A stretch of 64,000 bases of DNA from Allolobophora icterica (GCA_963556255.1 OY744605.1:808352-872351), one strand, 5' to 3'. Counted from the first letter of the stretch, positions 32,701 to 44,213 are shown. The notes: a model not told the origin generated them from the letters alone. A program made the numbers and translations.

Positions 32701-32733
32701 AGGTAAAGTAACGTCGGTCCATTTACATAACGC
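32701..32733 (-). CDS. Possible upstream exon of the EF-hand gene
   Basis: Between an AG (GACTTAAG) and a good donor (ACCT|GTAAGT) lie 33 bases coding ALCKWTDVTLP in the phase required by the next exon. The acceptor lacks a good pyrimidine tract, and I see no in-frame start codon in it. It may be coding, or the end of a leader exon. Confidence 0.35.
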
Positions 32734-33459
32734 CTTAAGTCATATATAGGTTGATTATTTTCACATCAGTGAGGTTCAGTAAACTGCAAAATCGGACTAC
32801 AGTATAGTTTGGGCTGCAGCACGGAAGAGTAAGCTTATCGTGCGAAGACCAGCCCTAAGGGTGGGGCAAACACTCAACGATAACGGAGGAAGTCTGGGTC
32901 TGTTGCCTAACTCTCCGTCGCCATTTCTACTACTCTAAAAACTCTATATTACACGATATCAGAAACCCAGCACAGTCATCTGTTAAATAACAACAAATCT
33001 GAAAATCAACTGCAAGAATCGCACCATTTTCGTCAACACGATCGGCTCAACTGGGCGTTCACGACGTCACTTCGACTCTACTCAAGGTAAGCGCCTATGC
33101 ACAGGTAGCGGCGACTAATATAATGAAGCTCTAATTATAAGTTATTTAGCGCTATGATAATTTCGCTTTAATGATTTTTGTAGTTATAAAAGTAAAATGT
33201 AAATGTACACGATTTTTATATAGTGATCATGTGGCCTCAACCCTGTTCATTTTCAATGAATTGATCGGGTGAGATCCTTCACCACCGCTACCCCTTTGAA
33301 TGGGCGCCACCGTGCCACGCCATTTAAGGAACCCATGTAGGCCTACGGAGTACGGACCGTGCTAGTCCGAGATTTAAATCTCGGAAATAAGCCACCATCA
33401 TTCTGTAGGCGAACCGCGATCCCGGCGCACTCTAACACAGAAGCGCATAGGACGCAGCC
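32734..33459. other. Likely 5' flank of the EF-hand gene; no repeat recognised
   Basis: Unique-looking, locally CpG-containing sequence. A strong plus-strand donor (CTACTCAAG|GTAAGC at 33087) follows a CRE-like ACGTCAC, so a divergent first exon on the plus strand is possible. I cannot trace it further. Confidence 0.35.
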
Positions 33460-34163
33460 CATAGGCGTAGACTCTGGGGGGTCAGCCGGGGCACGTGCCC
33501 CCCCAATAATTGAGGAGCCGGGGCAATGCCCCCCGCCCCCAAAAATCGAGAGGAGAATTTCTTCAAATATTAAAATATTATGTTTCAATACAGACAAATT
33601 TCTTCAGAAACAGAAAAACAGAGACACAGAACTGAAATACTATCAGAAATCCATAATGGAAACAAAGATTTATTTTTATCTTCAATATCTTCAATGTGAA
33701 ACAAATTTACATGTAAACAAAACACCCATTTCATACGCATTAACGTAGCACCGGAAGCCTTTGCTGACTGTTCAGACGTGAAAAAACCTTTTTCGGATTT
33801 TGCTTTAAACAACAACAAAAAGAAAACCATAAAATTTGTTTTTGTTTAAAAAAATAAATTTCTTATTTTGTACAAGTTATTTTAATAGCATTGATTAAAT
33901 GATTTTAAATTTTCGGAAATCGCAACTGAATTTACTGAGCTGGAGCTCTTGTTCAAGCCATTTTTCATGATTTTTATGATCCGAAATCAGAAAAACTTAA
34001 AAACAACCAAAACAACAAAAACAATAAAACCAAAAAAAACAACAAACAACGTTTCATCTTGAAAAAACTTTTTTGCACCTCTGGTCCAGACCCCATGCCC
34101 TACCAATATTTTGCCCCACCAATATTTTGCCCCACCAATATTTTGGACAAGTTTACGCCAGTG
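33460..34163 (+). mobile_element. hAT element, GGCGTAGAC family (longest copy)
   Basis: Ends CATAGGCGTAGACTCTGGG and TTTACGCCAGTG, with a perfect 8 bp target duplication ACGCAGCC at 33452-33459 and 34164-34171. At 704 bp it is longer than the MITEs at 4591 and 27718 but shows no transposase. An internal CCCCACCAATATTTTG unit is repeated three times near 34105-34145. Confidence 0.9.
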
Positions 34164-34826
34164 ACGCAGCCTACGCACTGATCAAATCCTTAGAACTGTA
34201 AAACTGTTTTCTAAGGCTCGTAACTATGCCGCAAATTCGCCAGTCACCCGGACGGCCGGACCCAACACTACCGGGCCAGTACCGACCATAAAGGACTAGA
34301 AAAATCGATGGCACGAAACATCGTGCAGAAGTCAACGCCAAGTGAATGTCACAATCAGTTAATTTAACACCATCTTGGATTAAAAAGACCTTCTTTAGGC
34401 CTATTTGTTAGGCCTAGCCTTCCTTAACACTTTAACGACTTGAGTGTAGGCCTACTAGGAGTGACTGGGAAGCCAATTCAGGTCGTGGTTAAAACAAGAA
34501 GTACACAACATCTTCGATTTCCACAACACTTTCGAATCCCGTTCTCGTCATGTAGGCCTATATATATTTGAAACTGGATGAAACATCTGGAAGGCCTACG
34601 TCTTCGATGAGTGTCTCCTTAAATCCAATGGACAAAAGAATTCCCAAAGTTCTCTGTCAGTAGCCTACGTTCAAAGACATTTGATGGAACGCCATACAGT
34701 CATAAATATGGCTTTTTATTCTAATCAGATTCTCACATTTCCTTCATATTTTTGACCGAATCACTGATGGCACTCGGCTGAGAGTGCTGACCGAAAGGAT
34801 TAAGTGATCTTAGGTTTTTTCAACTG
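34164..34826. other. No gene recognised
   Basis: Unique-looking sequence rich in TAGGCCTA words. No supported exon. Confidence 0.4.
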
Positions 34827-34996
34827 CAGGGGCGTCTATCCCCCCTAAGTCATTGGAGCAACGTCCCTTTTCCCCCTCTTCTTCCCCCTTCCCGTTCCTT
34901 CCCCCTTAAAATGGTGGCACACACACTGACAAATCTTTCCCCCCATTTCTTGGATGGAGCATTTGCTCCAACGTTTCTATGGTGTAGACGCCCCTG
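34827..34996. mobile_element. hAT MITE, 'CAGGGGCGTCTA' family (copy 1)
   Basis: Ends CAGGGGCGTCTA and TAGACGCCCCTG are perfect inverted repeats. The flanks TTCAACTG and TTCAACGG match at 7 of 8. An inverted copy is at 36896-37044. Confidence 0.88.
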
Positions 34997-35116
34997 TTCA
35001 ACGGTAACTTGTTTTTACTCTCATTTTTCAACAGAAACCTCTTATAAACGAATCCGAGCATTTTTCTTATTGACTGTTAAATATACGAAACAATCTTTAT
35101 GAAAGAAAAAACAATT

Positions 35117-35236
35117 TGTCAGAAGTGGGATTTGAACCCACGCCCACATACGTGGACCAGAACACCCATCCCAGTCGCTGCTGGACAAAGCTTTGCGCCT
35201 TGAGTCTGGCGCCTTAGACCGCTCGGCCATCCTGAC
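35117..35236 (-). tRNA. tRNA-Leu (CAA) with 36 nt intron
   Basis: The minus strand gives GTCAGGATGGCCGAGCGGTC and, at the 3' end, GGGTTCAAATCCCACTTCTG. The acceptor stem GTCAGGA pairs with TTCTGAC with one G-U pair. The anticodon CAA is at 35200-35202. An intron at 35163-35198, one base after the anticodon, fits the position in other animal tRNA-Leu(CAA) genes. Without it the tRNA is 84 nt with the long variable arm of type II tRNAs. A T6 run (35106-35111 on the minus strand) is the RNA polymerase III terminator. It is a real gene, unlike the SINE heads nearby. Confidence 0.95.
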
Positions 35237-36018
35237 AACTGGTAAAAGTGCTATCCGAAACGCAATTGACAATATTCGCTTACATTCCAACTTTCGCACT
35301 TTAAATTGGTCACTGAAAACAATACGAAATCTGATAGGTTTTCATTTGCAGATAAAATATACTATTCTGAACCTCTAACAGGCCACAATGTTTCTTTATC
35401 TTGTCACGGAAAGAACATAATTTCTTTCCAAAGAATTCACAAGATGGCAACACGCACCCTCAAAAACAGAAAATTCGTATCACTTTTACTCTCTAGGTGT
35501 CACCCAAAACGGTAAACTGGCGAAAATGTCTCATATCGAGGCAATAATGTTGAGATCAATGAAGCATTGTTCAGTACTAGAATAGGGGGATAATCCTGCA
35601 TATAATTTCGTACTGTGCGTTTCTGCAGTATAGCAAATCTCTTTAGCCGGGATCGACAGACAATTTGCTGTCTATGCAGTCTATTATACTTATACAATAC
35701 AATAGGCCTACAACTGCAGTGGGGGGGGGGGTCCTGGGAGTGCTTGAGCACTCTCCAGGACCACCCACACAAGTTTTTCAAATCCGGTGAGTTGTTTCTT
35801 TTTTTGGGTGGGGTTGGGGATGCAAGAATAATTTGGTCTACCAGGAAACGCATTAATCCAACTCTTCAACTTCTTGAGTAGGCTATTTGAAAGGTTTGAC
35901 TTGGTCAAAGAACAAATGGCAAGTTGTTTCAACAACCGAGCCTTAGGCGTTCTTTTGGCTCTTAAAAGTTGAGAAATGGCGGTAGACATTCGTCAGTTTT
36001 GCGAACTTCACCAGCAAG
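35237..36018. other. No gene recognised
   Basis: Unique-looking sequence with a G9 run near 35721. A possible start MAVDIRQFCELHQQ at 35976-36017 is cut by a MITE and stops just after it when the MITE is removed. Confidence 0.4.
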
Positions 36019-36286
36019 CAGAGGCGGCGATCTTGTTTGACAGGTGAGAGGGGCATTTTTAAACTGATCTGGTCAAAAAAGAGTTTTGAACTGATCTGGT
36101 AAAAAAAAGAGGTAAACAAATTTATCGCCGTGAACTGATCTGGTCAAAAAAGGTAAAAAAATTGAAATGTTATGACCTTTATTTGGTGTTTCTTCAAAAT
36201 GTGGGGGTCCGATGCATGGCGTGTGCCCCCCCCTGCTAAAGGTGGGGGTCTTGTCCCCCTCGACACCCCTATGATCGCCGCCCATG
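36019..36286. mobile_element. hAT MITE (CAGAGGCGGCGATC)
   Basis: Inverted ends CAGAGGCGGCGATC and GATCGCCGCCCATG, with a perfect 8 bp duplication CCAGCAAG at 36011-36018 and 36287-36294. It contains three ACTGATCTGGTCAAAAAA units. Confidence 0.9.
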
Positions 36287-36852
36287 CCAGCAAGACTAGA
36301 AACTGTTGTGAGACAACTATAGACTCAACAGTTACAGGGTTGAGTTTTGATCGATCCTCTGAATATTGTCAATTGGAACTAAGTGAATTGCTTCGTTATG
36401 TAAAAACTTCAGCCAGCGCTGCATTAGGTGTTGGATGTTGCCCCCCTACCAGTGACATCTCGTTCTGCATTTTCTAGACTCCATCTCATTAAAAAGTCAC
36501 CTGAGGACAGCTATGTCTGCCACACGATTGCAAACCTACTGAGAACATCTGTTAACAAGGTAGCAGCATCGGCTATATCGCTGGACAAAATGCTCAGCCA
36601 ATTTACAAAAAAAAACAGAAAGAAAAATATTTTAAATGTATTTTGACTGAAAAAATTAACTAGACACTTCTGAAAGAGCCAAAAGTAAGACGATACCTGT
36701 TTCTTTTAAAATAAAACTTTTAATTTGTTGTGCTGTGGTCTGGGATTCTTTAAACACTTCTTGAAGTTTTCATGACTTTGTGGTTCAGAATCAGTTGGCA
36801 AACAATGGCCTAAAACGTGCTCCATTCGATAAAAACTTCTACAAAATGCGTT
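36287..36852. other. No gene recognised
   Basis: An open plus-strand stretch continues to about 36477 but matches nothing that I know and lacks good splice sites. Confidence 0.4.
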
Positions 36853-37100
36853 GGCTTCTGGGGCTCCGTCCCAGACCCCGCTGGGCAGAGGCGTCTACAC
36901 CATAGAAACCTTGGAGCAAATGCTCCATCCAAGAAATGGGGGGATCTGTCAGTGTGTGTGTCACCATTTTAGGGGGGAGGGAAGAGGAAGAAGAAGGGGA
37001 AAGGGGAAGTTGGTCCAATGACTTAGGGGGAATAGACGCCCCTGCCGCCGGGGAATTTACGACGCTCTCCCAGACCTCATAGTCGTTACAGACTTTGTGC
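36853..37100 (-). repeat. GC-rich interspersed repeat (copy 2), split by a MITE
   Basis: CTTCTGGGGCTCCGTCCCAG and TTACGACGCTCTCCCAGACC, with TAGTCGTTA further on, are the reverse complement of 12150-12250. The break is filled by the MITE at 36896-37044, so the repeat predates it. Confidence 0.75.
36896..37044. mobile_element. hAT MITE, 'CAGGGGCGTCTA' family (copy 2)
   Basis: Ends CAGAGGCGTCTAC and TAGACGCCCCTG, with flanks CCGCTGGG and CCGCCGGG (7 of 8). The body is the reverse complement of 34827-34996 (shared word GGAGCAAATGCTCCATCC). Confidence 0.87.
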
Positions 37101-38070
37101 CTTTAGCGCTCGCGGCTTCACTCCATTGACGCTTGCAATATGAGCACCCCCCAGGAAAAGTTTTTCTGGTTGCGCCCCTGTACAACTGTAATTTCAACTA
37201 ATTTGACAATGCCCTCCTTACAAAGTGCAGAAGTGCACGTTGAAGCCGGATGGAAGAGGAAATTAAGTTTTCAGTTTAGAGTGGAAGACAGTTTCGCTAA
37301 GGGAGTTGCGAACATGAGGAGGTAGAGAGTTCCAGGGCAACTGTGAATGAACGCAGTGCCAAAGATAAGACATGTAGCAGGAACAACACAGGTGGCAGGC
37401 CTACTTTCCAGCAGATGCTGATGGAAGAGAGGAGCGGCCTTTAACGGAGTTGCAAGATGTGACCATGGATGATACATAGAATGGCAGATGGTTATTCACA
37501 AGCGCTGCGTCGTTTTATCCATAACCAGTGAGTATGTATACGATATGCAGACGAGCTCTTCATTTACGGTTCATTCAAAGTTTTGGCGAAGTGTATATCA
37601 AGTCTGAACTAATCTAACAACTTCTATGGTGCCAGAAATTAACGTTCAAGACATCAGTCAAAGGGTTACTATTAGTCAACATCGTTGTACAAAGCATAAT
37701 TCCACGGTGAGTCAGCCAGAGTGAGAATTGTATGGGGTTGGGGTTCAACCCCCTAGTCTTTCTTAGGACTCCACAGTTAAGTCTTCATTGCACACCCCAG
37801 GGGGTCTTTCCAACACCCTCTGTTGTGCTAGTGTGATTTAGCATTATTTGACTCTGAGTCTCTGACAGAGAGAAGAAATTTCCATGGTGTATCATTTATG
37901 CATTTTTGAATTTTCTCAACAAAGGAATTGATTTTGATTCGAGTCTGACTTGCAAAACTGCTAGCGTTGAAAACAGCTGCTTTCAAATTTCATTGACATC
38001 AGTTTGCAAAATACAGATAAAATGTCCAAACCCCCTCCCCGTCTTTTTCCTACAATTCCCACACTGGAGT
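37101..38070. other. No gene recognised
   Basis: 37985-38068 resembles 19995-20090 (both contain AACAGATAAAAT-like and CAATTC-CACACTGG words), an unclassified dispersed repeat. Otherwise nothing is supported. Confidence 0.4.
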
Positions 38071-38606
38071 CAGTGTGATTCTCCTTACAGATTTTATTTT
38101 AGTCACAGTTACAGTACTGTTATAGTTAATGGTTTTTCTTTTTAGTTATAGCTACAGTTATAGTTAGGATTATTTCTTAGTTATAGTCACAGTTATTGGA
38201 TTTTTATTTTATTAGTATTTAATTACATTAGCCTAAGGCTAAGAGAAATTGCCTTCAGACCCAGCAGCTGTGCATATTAAGACGCCTTATATACAATTTG
38301 CTTAGAGCTTCTAACTTTGCGAAATTGCGCCAGTGCAACTTGGGTCGCAATCGCTATCTTTTAACCACCAACCACCAAGTTTTACAAAATAACTGAATTT
38401 AGTAAAATGTGCCACTACTCCTGGGTTAATTTCACAAATCCAAAATCCGGGTCGAACCGCGACTCTGCAAGCTTATGCTATTAGTTGTTGGCTGCAACTT
38501 GTAGCCCATGTTCAATATTGCACTTTTTTTTAACAAAATGGCGATGAATTTTCGTTAGTGTTATTTTTGTTATATAGTTATAGTTAATAAAATCATTTTG
38601 TTAATA
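38071..38606 (-). mobile_element. Partial hAT element, 'CAGTGTGATTCTCC' family
   Basis: The left end CAGTGTGATTCTCCTTACAG is the reverse complement of the right end of 49176-51164. It includes the same GTTATAGTTATAGTTA-rich zones and GCGATGAATTTTCGTTAGTG. The opposite terminus is missing. Confidence 0.75.
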
Positions 38607-38614
38607 ATGTGGAG

Positions 38615-38859
38615 CAATGCTTTTTTCAGCCGGAACGCGCCGGAACGGCGTTCCGGCACCTTCTTCAGCTACTAAAACATAATTTACTTATTTTAATAAT
38701 AAAAATAATAATTTAGTTATTTTTATTTAATTTCAGTGTTTTGAAATGTTTTCAGTGTTTATTGAGACCCCTCCCAACCCTAATCCCGTTTTCGTTGGGA
38801 TTTGAGCCCGCCCATAATTGTTCCGTTCCGGAACCTTTTATTCCAGAAAAAAAGCACTG
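38615..38859 (-). mobile_element. hAT MITE, 'CAGTGCTTTTTTC' family (copy 3)
   Basis: Ends CAATGCTTTTTTCAG and AAAAAAAGCACTG, with a perfect 8 bp duplication ATGTGGAG at 38607-38614 and 38860-38867. The duplication confirms hAT membership for the family. Confidence 0.92.
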
Positions 38860-39062
38860 ATGTGGAGTAACATACATGTACATGTTGGCTCCGTAGGCTA
38901 TATATCTCTATTATGCAAACATGTTCAACATCAAAGTATGATATCCGCTATGAATTAAACTAGGCCACATATATATATATATATAGTATATATAGACCTA
39001 TAGGCCTATAATACACGCACTTATATATAAGGCCTAGTTTAGAAATCAGATATATATATATA

Positions 39063-39520
39063 TATTTCCGCAAAGGTTCACCAGTCACTCTGGTACAGAG
39101 TAAAGCAGGGAGGCGACCTGACCGACGACTCTGATGAGCGTAGACTCGGATCCGACCTGGGCTGGTGAACCAAAGTCCTCCGTGCCCACCTTCTCGTGGT
39201 GCGGACCGTTAGTACCCTTCCTAGGAAGTACTCTTCCTAGGAGGGGGAACGAACGGGCACGGCAGGCAAAACCAGGGGAAGGCAATGGCAAACCACCCCT
39301 GTTAATCATGCCAAGAAAATCGTCATGCCACACACCAAACCACGCCGATGGTCGCGGATGGAGGGACTCCCAGGCCGGAGCGCTGAGGTGGGACTCCCAG
39401 GCCAAAGCGCGACTCAAGGGCTACTGGGAGAAGTAGCAAGACGGCAACGGAGACTGTGTGGCATGACGATCGCTAGGGCTCCTAGAGCCGACGGCACAAA
39501 GACAAAAGATATATTATATA
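39063..39520 (+). repeat. Retroposon-like GC-rich segment
   Basis: Contains AGGGGAAGGCAATGGCAAAC followed by CACCCC, a phrase I know from the 5' regions of RTE-type LINEs and of SINEs derived from them. Tandem GGGACTCCCAGGCC words follow. No terminal repeats were found. The 100-residue open frames on both strands are probably incidental. Confidence 0.35.
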
Positions 39521-39789
39521 TATAAGACCTTAGGAATTGTTCAATGAAGTGATTGCCAATCCTACTTTGAAGACGCAGTGCATGTGTGGTGGAAAAATGA
39601 ATGGTATGCAGCGTGTATGTGTGTGTGTTTGTCTCCGTGTGTGTGTCTTCTGTTTGTCTGTACTTGTGATAGCGTCTTTCTCTCATTCATAAAAACTTCG
39701 AAGATGTAGGCCTACGTATGTATTACACGTATACACTTAAAGTGGACATTATAGTCTACGTCGAAAAATAATAGGCCGTTCAAAATTAG

Positions 39790-40300
39790 GGGCCTATCAA
39801 ATTACTTTCTGTGTGTGTTGTGTGTGTGTGTGTCTGTGTGTGTATGTGCGTGTAGGTGTGTGTGTGCATGTGTGTATGTATGTGTGTGTGATTGAACAAA
39901 TTGTAGGCCTATAGGCCTATATAAGCGTATACAAATACAGGTGTGTACAATGTATTGATCTAGCTGTAATTGTGCACTCTGCCATTTATGTATGTATATA
40001 TATACATGTATATATTAAATATATATATTTTACATATATATATATATATGTATATATATATACAGTCACACAGCAGAGTGGACATCATATATATGTACAA
40101 TGTTTGTAAGTAAGTAGATATAGTATTGTGCATTCTTGTTAGCTTAGTAAGCTAATGTAAGCTTATGTCCACATGTCCATACACTGTTGTGTATACTTTT
40201 AGTATGCATTATATATATATATAGGTTTCTTTAAATACGATATATGTACATATATAAAAACTATTATATATATATATATATATATATTCGGGCCTTCGTT
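39790..40300. repeat. GT and TA microsatellite cluster
   Basis: (GT)n with interruptions at 39810-39892, and TATATA/TACATATA runs at 39990-40070, 40210-40290. Nothing coding. Confidence 0.85.
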
Positions 40301-40873
40301 TTGAAGTATGTGTTGAACACTTCGAACTTTGAGTATAGATCGATTCGTTGTATAAGACGCAGATTATAATCGATTATCGAGAAGTCGGCGTTCCATAGCG
40401 GAACAGGATGACGTGAGCGGCACAGAAGGGGACATATATCGACGACTTCCAGTTCAGGACTCGGGATCAAATCCTGGTGCTGTGTCTGCCATGTTGGTAA
40501 GCACATTGTTAATTATACAAATAATGGCTTTAATTTATAAGTTTATATATAATACTGTAGTAACTTTGACGTAGTCTTCGATATGTGTGTCACACACCGA
40601 CCAGAAACTCGGTGAGAGTTGTGTGCAGTCAAACATGGACGAGTTCTGTCAGAGGTTTGGCTGTACGTGTGTGCGAGTGCCATCCAGTCGAGCAACATTC
40701 TAACCAGAAAGGGCGCCACACAAATGCCCAGATACAACAACCACAAAGACAACGACAACGACTACAAATGATGATAAGAACAACAACAGGTTTAGTCAGC
40801 CACGGGTCCTCTTTTTAAATTACATAAACTGCTGCCTCTACATAGCATCAATAAATTTCAAGTATGCATTTTC
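40301..40873. other. No gene recognised
   Basis: A short frame with CCACAAAGACAACGACAACG repeats near 40740. No exon supported. Confidence 0.4.
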
Positions 40874-41400
40874 ATGTACCGTTTCCATTCAGGTTTACTG
40901 CCAACTGCTTTTGCCAATTATTTTAGTACGGGTACTTCTATCCATGACCATTTCACTAGATACTGTCACGAATACCGGAGTGAACGAGCTCACCTTAAAA
41001 TTAAACAGTTCACAATAAAATGCCTAGGCCCCTCACTGTGGAATAAGCTACCTCATGACTTATCCAACTTACCGACCATTGGTTTATTTAAAATATCGCT
41101 AAAAAATTACTTTTATCTGATTAAAAGTGTTCTGCTTGCACATGGTATTTTTTTGGTTTATTTTTTGGTTTACTTTCTGGTTTTTTCTGTTTTCTTGTAT
41201 GTTTTGGTGTTTGTGGCCACAGCTCATCACTGTGGTACTAATTACTTCTCATGTTTTTGATTGCCATCTGCATTTACTTTGTGTTGTATGGGTTATCCAG
41301 AGCTAGCGGGATCTATCCCTTTCTGGTTTACCCTTTCTGAGGGATCATCACTTTGTACATTGACTGTACTTATGACTAATGTTCATGTGATTGGTTTCTC
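40874..41400 (+). pseudogene. 3' end of another non-LTR retrotransposon
   Basis: The 128-residue frame has FHSGLLPTAFANYF, a run of basic residues, then KQFTIKCLGPSLWNKLP and FKISLKNYFYLI. This is the usual C-terminus of Jockey/Rex-like LINE ORF2 (YxxGLLPxxF ... GPxLWNxLP ... FKxxLKxYL). No RT core is attached, consistent with 5' truncation. The tail after the stop (to about 41410) is T-rich. Confidence 0.72.
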
Positions 41401-41553
41401 AAATAAAAAAAATGGTTTTGATAAGGGCTATCGCCTTTAACTCTTTTCGAACCGTTTTTTAAATCCCGAGGGATCACCCGCATGTGGGGTAAGCAACAAT
41501 GAAGAAAGAAGAGCAATAAGAAGGAAACAACAGCGTTATATGAACGATAGTAG

Positions 41554-42500
41554 CATAGTTCGAGAATTCGCATTTTACGAATTTTACGAATTTTTAAAAT
41601 TCACGAATTTTAACGAATTTTAAAACTGCAGTTTTAAAATTCGTTAAAATTCGTGAAATAATAAAATAATAGAATTCTTTGCCGTGGCAACGAATGTTAT
41701 TATTTGTTTACTTTTCAACTTTTTAAGCAAGTAAATGTCAATCTCATAGACAATTAATCAATCAACCATAAAAGATAGCTGACTAGCAACACAATAGTAC
41801 TGATATTCAGTTACTGTTCTACCTGGAGTCTTGAACTTCGATTTCTATCATAGTTGGGGTGTGTGACTGTAAGTGTCAGTCAGGAGAACGAAAAACCACC
41901 AGTGCCCCAGTTCCAGTGTGACCAGTCAGCCACTAACACAGCTTGGAACCATGGTTAAAAATGGTTGGCAACGTTCACCAAGCTGTTTCTTCTACTTCAT
42001 CGTCCTGTGATCCTGAGTCAGGAACAGCCCACTGTTCCCACTCGACTCTGGTTTCTGTATTTTAGCCTTGCACATGCTCCCGAATTCGGGCAGAACAACC
42101 AACAAATTCCTTGTCACAAAAACAACACTGTATATTTGGATTACCTTTTCCTTCTCTTACAAAATTACTAGGGCCTGCATACTTCCACTCTGGTCCATGC
42201 CTCCATGGTCTTTCATCTTTAAGAAAGTAGATTTTAACTAAATTAACTCGTTACGTAATAAACTTTTATATTGAATTTTACCTTAAATTCTAAGCAGAAG
42301 CTTAACACAACAAATCATGGCATCATCACATTTGTTGTTGTTGTTGCTTACGCTGTGTTTGCAAAACGCCACTGTCAATGTAAAAAGGCCAAACAATGGC
42401 CCAACGAATTTTTACGAATTTTTACGAATTTTAAAAAAGATCAAAAATTCGCGAATTTTTACGAATTTTAAAACCGAAAGTCACGAATTCTCGAACTATG
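41554..42500. mobile_element. hAT element (CATAGTTCGAGAATTCG)
   Basis: Ends CATAGTTCGAGAATTCG and CGAATTCTCGAACTATG are perfect inverted repeats. A perfect 8 bp duplication GATAGTAG lies at 41546-41553 and 42501-42508. Both subterminal zones are made of TTTTACGAATTTT units. No transposase recognised in the 947 bp. Confidence 0.93.
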
Positions 42501-42534
42501 GATAGTAGGGCCTATTTAACAAAACATGGGCTAC

Positions 42535-42632
42535 ACGAGAGTCCAGAGGTTAGCGTGCTGGACCTTCAGCCGAGTGATCAGCGGTTCAAAAACCCGGCCA
42601 TGGAGGGCAATTCTTTGCCTTATCTCCACCTA
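42535..42632 (+). repeat. tRNA-like SINE head cut by a Tc1 element
   Basis: AGAGGTTAGCGTGCTGGAC and, about 35 bases on, GCGGTTCAAAAACCCGG form an A and B box pair similar to the heads at 52 and 29990. The Tc1 insertion follows directly. Confidence 0.55.
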
Positions 42633-43059
42633 CAGTCATGGCCAAAAGTTTGCGATCACACACTTTTGGGCACATTTTCCATTGTTCTGATGGTGTTTGG
42701 GCTATTTCTGAGATATTTTTCTTAGATATTGTGTTTCTTTTGTTATCAGCGTTGAGACAGTGGATTGTTATTATGTTAAATAATTGGGGAAAAAATTAAA
42801 AGTTACTATTTTGATCATTTTATCCCCGTTTACTGTCGTTTCTGGTGAGAAGCTGTTTAAAAGTTGGTATTCCAGTATCCTAACCGTTTTATGGATTTTA
42901 TTGGAATTTTAAAGTGTTTGAACTGCAACTACATCATTTGTTCTGTGTATGTGTGTATATATGTGTGTATGTATGTATGTATGTACATATATGCATTTGT
43001 ATGTACGTGTCGTCCTGCACGAAAACCATAGCTGCTACCAAGGAATGTTAAGGATCGGC

Positions 43060-43640
43060 TGATCTTTTGTCATATGTACAAAACTTGGATTTCTGACCAA
43101 TGGTAGCGCATAATGTTTTCGGATGAGGGCACTTTCAAAGAATCTGACAGTTTCTGCAGGCATGTGAGGAGACCACCTAACCACAGGCATAATCCCAAGT
43201 ACATCATACCTACAGTAAAGCAGGCACCGAAGGTCATGCAAGGTGTGGGGAGCAGTGTTCGGGAGCTAGATGGGTTGGGCTGTGGATAATTCCAAAGAAC
43301 ATTGGTCACAATTAATGGAACCGTGTATCTGAACGTCCTGAAAGAGAAACTGCCAAACTTCATCAACATCCATGACATCAGGCACTTTCAATAGGACGGT
43401 GCACCACGTCATGGTACAAAGACCTCAAATTCTGGAGGAAGCTAAAGCGCATTCAGCTGCTGGAGTAATGGCCTCGTAGCAGACCAGACTTGAACATCAT
43501 CGAGATGTGTGGAAGCTCATGAAACAGCTGATCTCTGTCCACAATCGAACTTTTGAGGCAGACTTGATCGTCTGGACCAAGTCCGTGTGGCTTCGCGAGA
43601 TAGCACCTGAGTTCTGCGGGAAACTGTCCTGATCGCAGCA
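43060..43640 (+). pseudogene. Tc1 transposase remnant
   Basis: In shifting plus-strand frames the sequence recalls VMFSDEGTF near 43110 (second catalytic aspartate region), CRHVRRPPNHRHNPKYI near 43155, KAPKVMQGVGS near 43225, and FQ*DGAPRHGT near 43390. The usual Tc1 order is kept. Stops and indels are frequent, and the N-terminal paired-like domain is not visible. Open frames on the minus strand here are incidental. Confidence 0.78.
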
Positions 43641-43883
43641 CATACAAATTGTTATTAAAACAAAGGATATCATACATACATACATAGACACATACATATA
43701 TACATACATACACAGCACAAATGATGTAGACTTCCAATAAAATCCATAAAACGGTTAGGATACTGGAATACCAACTATAATAGGCCTACAGCTTCTCGCC
43801 AGAAACGACAGTAAACGGGGATAAAATGATCAAAATAGTTACTTTTAAACTGTTTTTCAACTATTTAACATAATAACAATCTC

Positions 43884-44213
43884 CTCGCTACTTATGCTCC
43901 ATCTTTACTCTCTCTTCCACTTCTATAGGTCGCTCAGCTCTTCGTTCCTCTACTCGGGGTGACTTTCTGGTTCCATTTCCCCGCACTGCTAGGCCTACAA
44001 TGCAGCGTCGAGCATTTTCTGTTGTTGGTCCAACAGTGTGGAATGACCTGCATGCCTTCTTCCCTTCGCCTATCTCCTCGTACACACTCGTCTTCCTTCT
44101 ACAACCTATTGAAGACTTTTCTCTATGATCAGGCCTGGCTCGGGAGCGCCTCTGAGTAGAACTCTTGAAGAGGCGCTATATAAATTTTATGATTGATTGA
44201 TTGATTGATTGAA
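43884..44213 (+). pseudogene. L2-like LINE 3' fragment inside the Tc1 arm
   Basis: Decoded plus-strand words include RAFSVVGPTVWNDL near 44010, then the tail GGGAGCGCCTCTGAGTAGAA...GAAGAGGCGCTATATAAATT with (GATT)n. The Tc1 arm sequence ACATAATAACAATC continues as TGTCTCAACGCTG on the far side, proving insertion after the Tc1 element. Confidence 0.85.

Noticed and set aside
35976..36477. A host exon starting MAVDIRQFCELHQQ
   Set aside because: The MITE interrupts it, and after removal of the MITE and one target copy the frame stops at once; no splice signals support it.
43070..43378. 102-residue minus-strand frame
   Set aside because: Shadow of the decayed Tc1 transposase, which reads on the plus strand.
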